From Clitopilus passeckerianus (lineage: Eukaryota; Basidiomycota; Agaricomycetes; Agaricales; Entolomataceae), in contig CALYLX010000026.1 of assembly GCA_944990035.1 (NCBI GenBank), forward strand, positions 248,001 to 312,000: 64,000 bases of DNA, written 5' to 3'. The notes below the pieces were generated by a model. It was not told the DNA's origin. It saw nothing but the letters and a program-made list of their open reading frames with translations, and searched no databases. Both the position numbers and the translations under genes were made by a program. Positions 11,644 through 21,567 of this stretch are shown here, piece by piece (the first letter of the stretch is position 1; every line of letters starts with the position of its first letter).

Positions 11644-13137
11644 ATGTCTACTAAACTTCCAAAAATGACGCGGGCTGTGGTCGTTAAGCAGGCTTCGGCC
11701 ACACAGAAGCCACTGTATCACCCTGCGGTTTTGGAGACTCGGCCCATACCCACTCTCCAGCCCGGAGAAGTTCTTGTTCGCATGGGAGCTGTGGCATTCA
11801 ACCATCGGGATGTAAGAACTATCTCTCCTTGCGCCAAATACCTGTCGGGCGGTGTATTGATGCCAGACGTTTGCCTTTCTTGTAGGTCTGGATTCGCAAA
11901 GGCCAATATCCTGCCATAAACTTTGGCGGAGTATTCGGGTCTGATGGAGCTGGTCAGTAGAAAAAGGTTCTTATAAAAATGACTTATTCATCTTTCGGTT
12001 AGGTACCGTCGTCGCATCCTCTGACTCCAATGATACACTCCTGAGCAAGCGTGTCTTTCTTACTCCAATGCGCGGCTGGGAAAAGCATCCAGATGCCCCA
12101 GAATCAATGTAAGCCCAAGAAAACCGCAGATGAATAGTACTTGAACGGTTTCATAACAGATTCGGAATCCTTGGAGGTGTGTTATACCCTGACCTTGGCA
12201 CATTCTCCGAATACGTGGTCGTCGAACGAGACCAAGTAATCCCCTCGCCGGAACATCTCGACGACGTTCAAGTTTCTGCTTGGCCTCTAGGAGGCCTAAC
12301 TGCATGGAGGTTCGCACCCCCACCCCGCCTCCCGCATCAACCCAGATGCCAAGTACTAACCTCACCCTTTCGACAGAGCTTCAATCGTCAATGCCCAAGT
12401 CGAGAAAGGGCAAAACGTTCTCATCACTGGGATCGGTGGCGGGGTCGCACTTCTCGCGTTGCAGATCTGCATTGCCAAGGGGGCGAATGTCTACGTCACT
12501 AGCGGAAGCCCGGAAAAGATTCGAAAAGCTATCGGACTGGGAGCCAAAGGCGGTGTCAACTATAAAGATAGTAAGCCCACTTTATTCCTTGACCTCAGGC
12601 TTCAGTATCCTCACGGAATGCGCACAGAGGACTGGCCTGCGCAACTGCAGGCGATTCTTTCGAAAACAGATCGACCATTCTTGGATTCTGTCATCGATTC
12701 CGCTGGTGGTGACCTAATGAACCAGGTCGGCAAGTTCCTCAAGCAAGGTGGAAGAGTTGTTTGTTATGGAATGTAGGGCCTTGACCTCCTCTCATCCGTA
12801 AGCATTTGCTGACTTTATACGAAAGGACGGCGAGCCCCAAGATCACTTTCACCATGAAGACTGTTCTGGCTAACCAAAAGCTCATCGGTACGTTTGCCTT
12901 TCGTGGCCTCAACATCGCAGCTGAGTCTTGCGCCTAGGTTCAACCATGGGATCACACAAGGACATGGTTGATGCTACGAACTTCCTCGCAGAGCATAAGA
13001 TCGTTCCAGTCATCTCTCATGTTTTTTATGGTCTAGAGAATGCCGAACAAGGATTCGAGACGATGAGGAAAGGGGATCAGTTTGGCAAAATCGTCATCCG
13101 GGTCAACCCGACGGATGGTGTGAAATCAAAGCTGTGA
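11644..13137 (+). CDS. Zinc-type alcohol dehydrogenase-like / quinone oxidoreductase (MDR family)
   Basis: Splicing of several introns gives a complete medium-chain dehydrogenase. The N-terminal GroES-like part includes LQPGEVLVRMGAVAFNHRD and FGGVFGSDGAGTVV. The Rossmann part includes VLITGIGGGVALLALQICIAKGA, where G-x-G-G-x-x reads GIGGGVA, then VDSAGGDL-like and GGRVVCYGMT segments. The C-terminal tail is KIVIRVNPTD...SKL. Two splice joins are especially clear: HRD to VWIRKGQ, and GAG to TVVAS. The catalytic Cys/His zinc ligands of true ADHs are not obvious (Asn-His-Arg-Asp occupies the usual site), so it may be an NADPH quinone-reductase type without catalytic zinc. The extreme C-terminus ends in S-K-L, a canonical peroxisomal PTS1 tripeptide. 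A second in-frame ATG lies at 11665. Confidence 0.8.
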
Positions 13138-13330
13138 TGTGCTGAATCGAGTTCCTTAGGGACTGCTCAAGGTAGAAGGTAGAAGAACATCATAATACAA
13201 TTGACCGAGATAACCGAAACACTATGATACACTATGAATGCCGCGAACGAAACAAGCTACCGATACACAATGCATGAATGAGCCAAACGGTGAAATCATA
13301 TCTAAGCCAACAAGATGAGGAGCGTCTCCG

Positions 13331-13668
13331 TTAAGGGCAGTTATCCCCAATCCTGCGGCAGCCCATGACCCCGCCGCAATTGCCACGGTGCGTCTGGAGA
13401 CGAGCCCCGAAGAAAACCCAGCGCACTGTATAGGAAAGTCAGAGATATGATTTAAAGCAAGGAGAGGAAAATCATCAGGGCTCACCTCCTTCGCGGCAAG
13501 GCTGTCCTTGCTTAGCGACATCGCAGAACCAGACGTCAGACACCCTTCGGTCGCCTAGCTCGCATCGGCAGGCGTAGTAGTAGGTGTCAACGGTGTACTC
13601 CTTGGTGCACCTACGGGCCGAAGATATCAGTGTCCCGCCCATGCCACCTGCAAGAAGTCGACGTACAT
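13331..13668 (-). CDS. Cysteine-rich 73-aa protein, start codon split by an intron (copy 1)
   Basis: The coding exons are 13668-13667 (AT), 13610-13486 and 13425-13331. The ATG itself is created by splicing, with AT in exon 1 and G at the first base of exon 2. An in-frame TAA lies directly upstream of the AT, so no earlier start is possible in that exon. The protein has eight cysteines: MCTKEYTVDTYYYACRCELG, then WFCDVAKQGQPC, then GNCGGVMGCRRIGDNCP. The introns are 56 and 60 nt with GTACGT and GTGAGC donors. A TATAAAA box lies 82-88 bp upstream of the split codon. Exon 2 is 125 nt, exactly as in the paralogue at 28.6 kb, which shares the motif order and both intron phases. No signal peptide is visible. 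The function is unknown. Confidence 0.75.
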
Positions 13669-13749
13669 TTGTTAGTATGAAAGAATAGTTCAAGTTCTGA
13701 GAGATAGTTCGAAGATTAGATGGGTTCCAAAGCCAGGCGAATCTGTTCC

Positions 13750-13756
13750 TTTTATA
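13750..13756 (-). promoter_or_regulatory. TATA box of split-start gene copy 1
   Basis: The minus strand reads TATAAAA about 85 bp upstream of the AT half of the start codon, which fixes a short 5' leader of roughly 50-60 nt. Confidence 0.6.
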
Positions 13757-14527
13757 CCCCTCGGGTGTGCTATGCAATTAGTCCGCTGTTGAGTCATTCA
13801 CTCCTCTTTTCCGACGCAAAGTCACTGTGGATACCAATGAACGTGGATTTCAGACGGAACGGGTCGGGCGGAAGAGGATTCGCATTCTTTGAGCCCAGGA
13901 GGATGAAAGGGGAAAAGCAGTAAAAGCGAGAGTATACCGAGCGCCTGTTCATTTCAACGATACCATTATGCCTTTGTACCTCCCTGAAGCTGTGAAATGT
14001 GACGGTCGCAGCTGGTGCTACTTGAGACCGAATGACGCTGCTCAGTTTTTTCGGCCGATTTCACGAGTATGTCCTGGCGTTAGACATCAACGAGTCATGG
14101 ACAAGCCTTCTATAGGCCCAAAGAGCTATGTGACGTCGACCTTCATTGCAGTAGTTGATGCTGTGAAAGGGAGTAAAGGACAATGTACCATCGGCCGTAA
14201 ATAACAAGGGATGAGTTTGCTGAAAGCCGAAGCTCCATGTAAGATCTAGATTTTCCAAGGTATTGAGGTGCTAGCGGCGATTGAAGGCTGGTTTATCTGG
14301 TTTCCTGGACTCAGATTGCGCCGATTCACACAGCAGCACACTTTCCGGCTACATTGCAGTGGGTTGTGCCTTCGCTGGCGGGGGCGGCTGCGGCTTAGTG
14401 TCCTAATACAATTGAGTGAACCATAAGAGTTATCAGCTCTGGGATCCGGATGTCGAAAGCTCAGTGATCCCAGGTTCTTGTCGCGGCACAAAGATGTGTT
14501 GCAAGTCGGGCGTTTGCATCCTTCGGG

Positions 14528-14542
14528 TTTAGGGCCGGCTCA
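14528..14542 (+). repeat. Dispersed motif TTTAGGGCCGGCTCA, copy 1
   Basis: This is an exact 15-bp match to the copies at 15093 and (reverse) 27662. The copy at 17539 matches over its first 13 bp. The element contains the palindrome GCCGGC. Confidence 0.6.
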
Positions 14543-15092
14543 TCTTGATCGATTGGGTGGTTTACGGTCACCGCTCTTCTCGGAACAGACCACTGGACGA
14601 ACATTCGAGTTGACTTCAGGAATGGGAGAGGTTGTGGCATTCTGGTTCACTATCAACCTCGTTTATGCCGTTGGTCTCACAGGCTGGGGCGGGGCCGGGA
14701 TCTGGCTCAAACTACCTGTATATGGAACATCTCAGGCCCTTCTTGGAATCTGTATCTGTGGACAAGAAGGTTGCAGAGTATTTCAACATTTAGGTACGTG
14801 ATTCGGGGCCCGGTTGTCGTAGTCGGAGTAGACAACGGGGACTTGGAAGAGAATATGATATTATTTTGGTCTATTATGGATCTGGGCGGAGCCGTTTCGT
14901 TCACCGAGTAGGAATATTTGGCGTAATAGGATACCTAGTATCATATCTGACAATGATTTCAACCCTTCCTGGCACTCCGTCGAGCAACCACCATCGAGCA
15001 GCTAGTACGAAACTTTATCGCCATCGTCCGCCTGGGCTCCTTGAAGGTGCATGATGGGTAATAGGAAAGTTAGCAGGTTTCGACGATCCTCA

Positions 15093-15107
15093 TTTAGGGC
15101 CGGCTCA
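15093..15107 (+). repeat. Dispersed motif TTTAGGGCCGGCTCA, copy 2
   Basis: Same 15 bp and same orientation as the copy 565 bp upstream. It lies about 490 bp before the F-box gene start at 15596. Confidence 0.6.
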
Positions 15108-15595
15108 GGCAAATACAGCGCATCACTGGCAGATTCGACTCCCCAATCGTTGGTAGACTATCCATCCTCCTCATCAGTACAATGTCTGGAAGCGAGACAC
15201 AACCAAAGAGCCTAATCCTGAGTCCACTATGTTTCTTTGTCAACAAAAGAGTTGAAGAAGACCCCCCGTTGAGAGGGATGCCAAGAAACATGAGCAACCA
15301 CACCCTCATCATTTCGATCACGGAGGAGATCCGATTGAGTTTTCGACTGATTATACTCGCCAAAGTTCAGGATCTCAAACTATTCGCCTGGGTACGTCCA
15401 TCTTAGAATGCGTGTTGATTAAATTTGTTGAACTACTCGTAGAAAGAGGCCGCTTGCGCAAGAAAGTGTACTCAACCGTCAGCACCCAGGATCGGAGAAA
15501 GAGTGCAAGAGAAGGTGTCGGAGCTCCCCCTTCTGCTGTCTCTGCGTGACGAACAAATACATCTGTCGGGCGTGTCATCTGGTCTGAGCCTTCTA

Positions 15596-17088
15596 ATGAC
15601 TCATCCGGGAACCTTGCGGGTCTTGCACGATATGGTTTACCATTCGTCGACTGTCGCCCGCTTCAGATACCAAATACCGGATCTTAGGCCTCATTATCCC
15701 AGACCTCTCCAAATTCAGCATTACATTTCCATACGGCCCATGCTTCCATGTGGCATGCCGACCCTCCAAACCCTTCCGTCCAGCATTCTTCGCACCATTA
15801 CGGCGCATAGCCTAGATCAACGCTGGCCAGGGAAGCTGTCACCAAAATCCATACAATCTATTGTGGTTTTAGCTCTCGTCTCAAAAGCCTGGGTGTCGGT
15901 TCTTGACATACTCTGGGAAAATACGCTGGGGAGTCCATACGAGGAACTACCCATTCCAAATTTACAGGCGCTCGCAGACCTTCTGGCATTGAGACCACAA
16001 CTTGCCAATCGTCTCCGTTTCCTGCCATTATTTGCCAGTGGAGCCTACTCTTCACCAGCCTACGACTCCGAGGACTATGACAACTGTGAAGCATGGAGGA
16101 AGTTGATCGACGCCCTGGAAATACTAATAAGGGTATGCCCAAATTTGCGTTCGCTGGAAATTTGCCTTGGGCAACTCCCTCGATTAAGCAATTCGCTCTC
16201 TATTTTGAGACATGTAGAAGAATTCTGTGTCAGGAACCTAGATCCTACAAGCGAAACAAGAAACGGTGCTAAACGGACGAGTTTACTGGAGGCCATACAA
16301 AAGTGGTCGTCTCTTCGAAAGATCTTCTTCACGAAGTGGCCTGAGGAGTGCGTCCGTTTTTCATTCTACATTACTTTGCTCCTAGCTAAGTATTGATCTC
16401 GCCTTTTAGAACGATGGTTCACGTAGGCTTCTCAATACTTACCCAGGACTTCTGAATATAGCCAGAGGGGCTCGGTGTAGCGCCATACAGCCTCGAAACA
16501 TTACGCCTATTCAGCGGGATACTGAGCGGCAAATCCCTCGTGTACATCGTCTCCAATCCATCATGCAGGTTATCCAGGATTAAATTCTATGACCTATCTG
16601 GGCCGACAAATGAAGACCTCCATTTCTTCCTTTCCATTACTGCTGCAACGCTAGAGGAAGTCGACATCTACGGATGCAAATTTGGCCCCCCCGCAGTTGG
16701 CGAAGAGTGTGCGTTTGACCAGAGCGTACAACAAATGTCTCGCCTCTGTCGAGCGAATATTCAGGGCGACCTCTCAACAACACGGACAATCCTTCGAAAA
16801 GGTCATACTTATGGTCAAAAGCCCCTGTTCATCAGTATCCACTTTACGACCATTGACGATGCGTTCTTCTTCCTGGGCCTCAATGTGTCAAACATTCAGG
16901 CGCTGAATTCTGATGGAACCAACCTCCTTCAGGCAATGTTGACCACCGGCTGGAAAGAAATCAACTTTGACATCGATCCTTGGGAGTTCAGAGTATCCAG
17001 CGAACAACTATTCTTCCTCAAGGGTATTTTTCAAAAGGCTATGAATGTAGCGATGGAGAGAGAGATAAAGTTTCAACCTCTCTTCTAG
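15596..17088 (+). CDS. F-box-like/LRR protein of an agaricomycete family
   Basis: The start at 15596 is chosen because the truncated paralogue at 26.9 kb begins at the same place (both read LRVLHD shortly after Met). An F-box-like segment follows: LPSSILRTITAH ... VVLALVSKAWVSVLDILWE. Then come LRR-type stretches, such as CPNLRSLEICLGQLP and LEEVDIYGC. It ends in WKEINFDIDPWEF ... FQPLF at the TAG 17086-17088. Such proteins are usually substrate adaptors of SCF ubiquitin ligases. To join the two large open frames I infer introns at 16348-16409 and 16423-16461 around a 13-nt microexon. That keeps the frame but the second intron is only 39 nt, so this junction is tentative. Confidence 0.65.
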
Positions 17089-17538
17089 TAGGAGTAGATT
17101 GACCAGCCCTCAATTCTCTATCGTGTATTAAAATATGAATACTATGGTTTTAAATAAAAGTACACGGATCGAGGAGTCGTCTGACAATGGCCCAAGAAAA
17201 TGCGAGCACGAGGAGTAAATGGGAGCGTATACCTTGCTCAGAATGTGTAGCGTTGGTTCGATTGGCCAAGCATTCTGGAGAGCCTCCAGATTCGACCCAT
17301 ATTGAGGCACATAAGTGAAAACCCTCATCTTGCCCCTTCCTCTCATCGACCTCTCATAGCACGTCCACCAGCTCCATGTCTTTGTCACTCCGTTCGTTCC
17401 CTTCAAATTCCCTTGCTTGTAGTCCTTCCCTTTAGCAGTATACCCAGCCCACCTCTCCTATAGTGACCCAGCTAGCAGAAAACATTTTTAAGCAACGGCG
17501 GCCTGCGTTCGAAGCTCGCCTTCCTTGGATCAGAAAAC

Positions 17539-17551
17539 TTTAGGGCCGGCT
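17539..17551 (+). repeat. Dispersed motif TTTAGGGCCGGCT, copy 3
   Basis: The first 13 bp match the other copies; the final CA is replaced by GT. It lies about 80 bp upstream of an F-box relic. Confidence 0.5.
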
Positions 17552-17617
17552 GTGAAAGCAGTGATAGGGACGATCTGATTCCACGGCGCATCGTCGACTT
17601 GAACGCAAACAGCCTGA

Positions 17618-17785
17618 ATAGTCGCACAATGGCTAACAGCCATCGGCTGGAGAGAGATTAATTTCGATGTAAGCCTTTTTGACACTGAGGAACACTTCCA
17701 GCTCCTCGTCAATATCTGTCGGATCGCTGCGAAGGTGGCAAAAGAGCGAGGGATACGGCTGCAGAGTCCCTTAGACTTGCTGTAA
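17618..17785 (+). pseudogene. 3' relic of an F-box gene
   Basis: The frame 17618-17785 encodes AIGWREINFDVSLFDTEEHF and then an Ala/Lys-rich helix ending ...LLDLL-like at TAA 17783-17785. It aligns with the end of the F-box gene just upstream (TGWKEINFDIDPWEF ...). An in-frame TGA at 17615 and the loss of everything N-terminal show that it is a remnant. It probably comes from a tandem duplication of the 15.6-17.1 kb gene. Confidence 0.6.
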
Positions 17786-17945
17786 CAATTCTAATATTTA
17801 GAACCCAAAAACGAGTGTAGTTACGAATTGTCGAGTATTAAGGTAGATAATATCCCAAAGAAGTTGTATGGTAAAGAAGAAACGTATAGCAAGGAAGTCT
17901 ATAGATAAATGAAGGACAACGGGATCCCCGGCCTCTCTTCTCCTA

Positions 17946-20900
17946 TCAGAACGAGAACTTCATCAACCATGGATTCAACACGATCTGCCGATCAACAACC
18001 CTCGTCAGCACCAATCCATCTCCTAGATCAAAAATGGAACACACCGGCATAAGCACATGGCACCCAACACACAACGCCAACGGAATGACCAGGGCCCAAT
18101 TCCACCCAGGGATCTGCCACTCGAACGGCACGGCGTTGGTGGTGAAAACGATCATGAGGGCGATGCACATGAAGCAGATGATGAAGGAGAGCTTGAAGCG
18201 TTGCCAGATGCGCGGGACTTCGATCCAGAATGTGGAGCGTTCGACTTCCTTTCCGGTTGAGCCCCATGTCCTGGGGAAGGATGAGGTGAGTAAGTATTAA
18301 AGGAAGAAGAGAGAGGTGAGACGAGGGAAGACGTACATGTCATAAGAGAATAGATGGGCGAGCAAGGCGGTGGATAGGTGGATGCTAAGTCCACCGAAGA
18401 AAAACAAGCTAACGTCCCGACGATCCGAGTAAGCATATCATAACTCAACCCCACTGATAACTCGAACTCACAAGAACGGAATCCACCTCAAATTCTCCAC
18501 CAACGCCGGGAAAAAGCTCCTATGCCCAAGTCGATACTCTAACAGAGTGAACCCCAAATTCCCAATACCAGGGAACACAACGGTACACGCGAGGAATATC
18601 TCGAACGAGTGGAGGTAGAACCGATCTAATTGCGGTGCGAGCCCGAGGAGGAGGTAGTTCAGGATGGAGCCGACCATGGCGGCTGCTATACCGTAGTATG
18701 AGAACATGTCTGCGTATGCGGGAAATTAGACTCGGAGGGAGATGGGAAGAAAGATAGAGGGGCGTACAGGACATCATACCGATCTTGTAATGCACTGGCG
18801 CTTTGGACCAGATGAACCCGCGTAGCTGTGAGCTGATCGGTCCATGCTTCCACCACTTAATGATCGGGTTGAATATAATCTCGTTACACCCTATAACCGC
18901 CGTCATCAGTTAGTCTCTTCATCACCAACGTATCATTAGAGCAGAAACAACTCACCATACGCATACTTCTGCCACCTCGCCAACTCATCCACAACCGTCA
19001 AACTAACCCCTTCCTTGAAACCTCCCTCACTATACGTAGCCCACCTCAACGTATACCCCTTCAGCAACAACCTCAACGCCATATCAAAATCCTCCGACAC
19101 ATTCGCCTCGCTCCAAATCTTCCTCTTCCCATCCCCCTCCTTCGCCCCATCATCTTCCTCAATGAAACTCACATCCTGCATCGCACTCCACCTTAGGAAG
19201 GCATTGTGTCCGACGAAGGGAGCAACTTCGCCGTTGGCGCACCCATAGGAGATGCATTTGTTAATCCGACGTGTAAAGTGGGTGATACCGTTCTCGAAGT
19301 AGTGGTGGGCGACTTGCATGACGTCGGATTCGTGCTGGATGATCGCGAGGTCGGGGGAGGCGTACATCTCGCGGGCTGCGTCCCGGAAGCAGTCCTAATT
19401 CGTCGATACGAGTTCATCAGTTCATGTGTTGAGAAAAGGCGGCTTATCCTTTTCTCACCTCAGGAACAATAGTATCCGCATCAATAATCAACACGATCTC
19501 ACCCATCCTCAGACTCTTCCCATTCGCACACCAAGGTCTCCACCTCTTCCCACTCTCTTCCCACAGCTCCTCCTGTGCCATCCGCATCGCCTGGTCTTCT
19601 AGACACTCCTCGTCTTCAGACGAGTTGGCTGCGATCAAGGCAGCGAGGTGTTTCTCGAGTTTGAGGGAGAGAGCGAGGCCGTAGTTCATGCTATAAGTAC
19701 ATTATCGGTTGTTAGCATATATTCACTGTCCACATCCAGAGAACGAAGAAAGGAAAAGTCGATACTCACTTACTAGCCTTCTTAAACTTTCCCTTCCTCT
19801 GAAACCCATCCGCACTCTTCCCATTATGCGGCGGCCTCGCCACCCAGCCGATATTATGATTCGCATAAAACGCCTTCCTCTCCTCTCGCTCTTCTTCGGA
19901 GATGAGTTGCAGCCCATCGTCGCAGACGAAGATGGCGGAGGTCCCGCCTTGTCGGGCGTAGGTTTGCATGGCTTTTTTGATTGAGAAGATCGAAGGACCA
20001 CTGGACAATTCCGAATTAGCCCCTTTTTCAGAGTCGAGATAGATAAAGGGAACACTAACATAGTTAACTCCAAACTCTCTTTATACACCGGCAGCTGAAT
20101 CGTCACATGCGGGAGGTTATTATCCACCTCCGGGTTCGGGTCAGGTTTGATGGCGGAGTAGTACATAGAGTTTTCGTGGTATTGCGCAACGGGGCCGAAG
20201 ATGAGGGTTAGGTTGCCTACTAGTTGGAGGCAGAAGAACTGTGTGCGGAGTGAACATGAGTCAGTGACGAATGGAGAGAAAAGGAGGAGAAACGTACGAT
20301 AGAAACGCAATAAATAACAGGCATCGTAACCAATAGGACGAACCGCTTCGGATCCCCGTCGAGCGCGTATTCCGTGAGTAGGACTTTGATGCCTCCCGTT
20401 ACGAAGTCTATTGCACCGAGTCAGCATTCAAACGAAGATGAGTAGAGGTAGACTGGAGAAGGAAACTCACACAAGGCCAAGCCGGCACCAACACCCGCAT
20501 ATAACGGTCCGAGGAGGACTAATTTCCTCTCTTTCCTCTTCGTCTTCTCACCTCCTTTCTCTAGATCACCTGCCGAAGAGGTCGAGGAGGAAGGAGGCTT
20601 GGTGGGTTGAAGCCTCCACGACCACCACGCTTTCTTCGTAGGTGGTGGCGGTGCCAGTTTCGGCTCTTCAGTCTCCTCGGAGGACGATTTCTCGTTAAGC
20701 TCCACCCGACTCGAAGTTTCCGAGTCCACCTTTGCTGCGGTCGCCGCATTCCCTCCCGCAACCTCAACCGGACTCGCAGGAACAACCTCAATACCCAGTC
20801 CCTCCCCATCCATCGTCGTCCCCATCGTAGCGGTCGATCTCCTCCCAACCTTCCTCATCCTCCAAATATACTTGATCAACTTCTCCTCGAAATCCTTACA

Positions 20901-21567
20901 TAGCGGAATCATCGTCTCCAGATGATAGCTCCACAGAACGAGAGACGACTCGTCTCTTATGAAGGCTCCGCATTGGTCCTTTTCGGCGTGGGGGAGGTGT
21001 GTGAGGGAGGGGAGGATCTGGATGCGGGTTTGGGTGTCGATTTGGATGTAGGTATCTGTTGGTTTCCTAAATCAAATATGACTCATCAGTATCCATTCCT
21101 TCACAATCGACGATAGGGAGGAGGAAGAAATCACACCCACACTTTCGCCAACGCAGCCAACACCCCCGAACTCCTGATCTTAACCGCCACCACCGGGTTC
21201 AGACCCCTCACCGCAGCCTCAAACGTGACGAGTTGGGGGTTCTCGTACGGGAATACGCGGAAGAAATCGTGGGAGGCGCGTAGGCAGATGCCAGTGGAGG
21301 CGACTTCAGAGGCGGGCATGAACCAGTTGTCAGTTTGGGTCGCTTCGTCTGTGGGAGGGTGGGTTAGGATGGGTTTGGTTAAGAGGTAGGGAAGACAGGG
21401 AAGTAAAGGGAGGATAGAGAGAAGGGAAACGTACATATTTTGTGTAACCATGCATCGAAGAGGTCGTAGTCGTTGTTGTGGATGGTGACTACTTGAGGTG
21501 TGCCCGTTCCTGCCTCAGTCGCAGGTACCGCTGCAGACGTTGACTGAAGTACCGTTGTCGACGCCAT
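17946..21567 (-). CDS. Fungal GT2-family glycosyltransferase, membrane-bound
   Basis: A multi-exon gene from the ATG complementary to 21565-21567 to the TGA at 17946-17948. The N-terminal intron joins DAWLHKI to YEATQTDNWFMP in frame. In order there are a first TM region, then LPHVTIQLPVYKE (donor-sugar domain), IFVCDDGLQLI (DDG), IVLIIDADTIVPE (DAD), APFVGHNAFLRW, VSEDFDMALRLL (acid base region) and LARWQKYAYGCNE, an RW-type acceptor motif. Several C-terminal TM helices follow. These are the hallmarks of processive, cellulose/chitin-synthase-like GT2 enzymes. The motif order resembles the fungal type-2 GT2 reported as needed for hyphal growth on solid surfaces in plant pathogens (established knowledge). 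Product and partner are unknown. A Ser/Pro/Lys-rich cytosolic insert sits between TM regions near 20.5-20.9 kb. Confidence 0.8.

Larger units (their letters stand above)
13757..15595. other. Intergenic with two copies of a dispersed motif
   Basis: No gene is supported. Two direct copies of the TTTAGGGCCGGCTCA element lie here at 14528 and 15093. An open frame at 14478-14801 has hydrophobic Gly-rich stretches but no recognisable family. Confidence 0.5.

Noticed and set aside
14478..14801. Hydrophobic Gly-rich open frame
   Set aside because: No recognisable family, no signal peptide and no splice continuation on either side.
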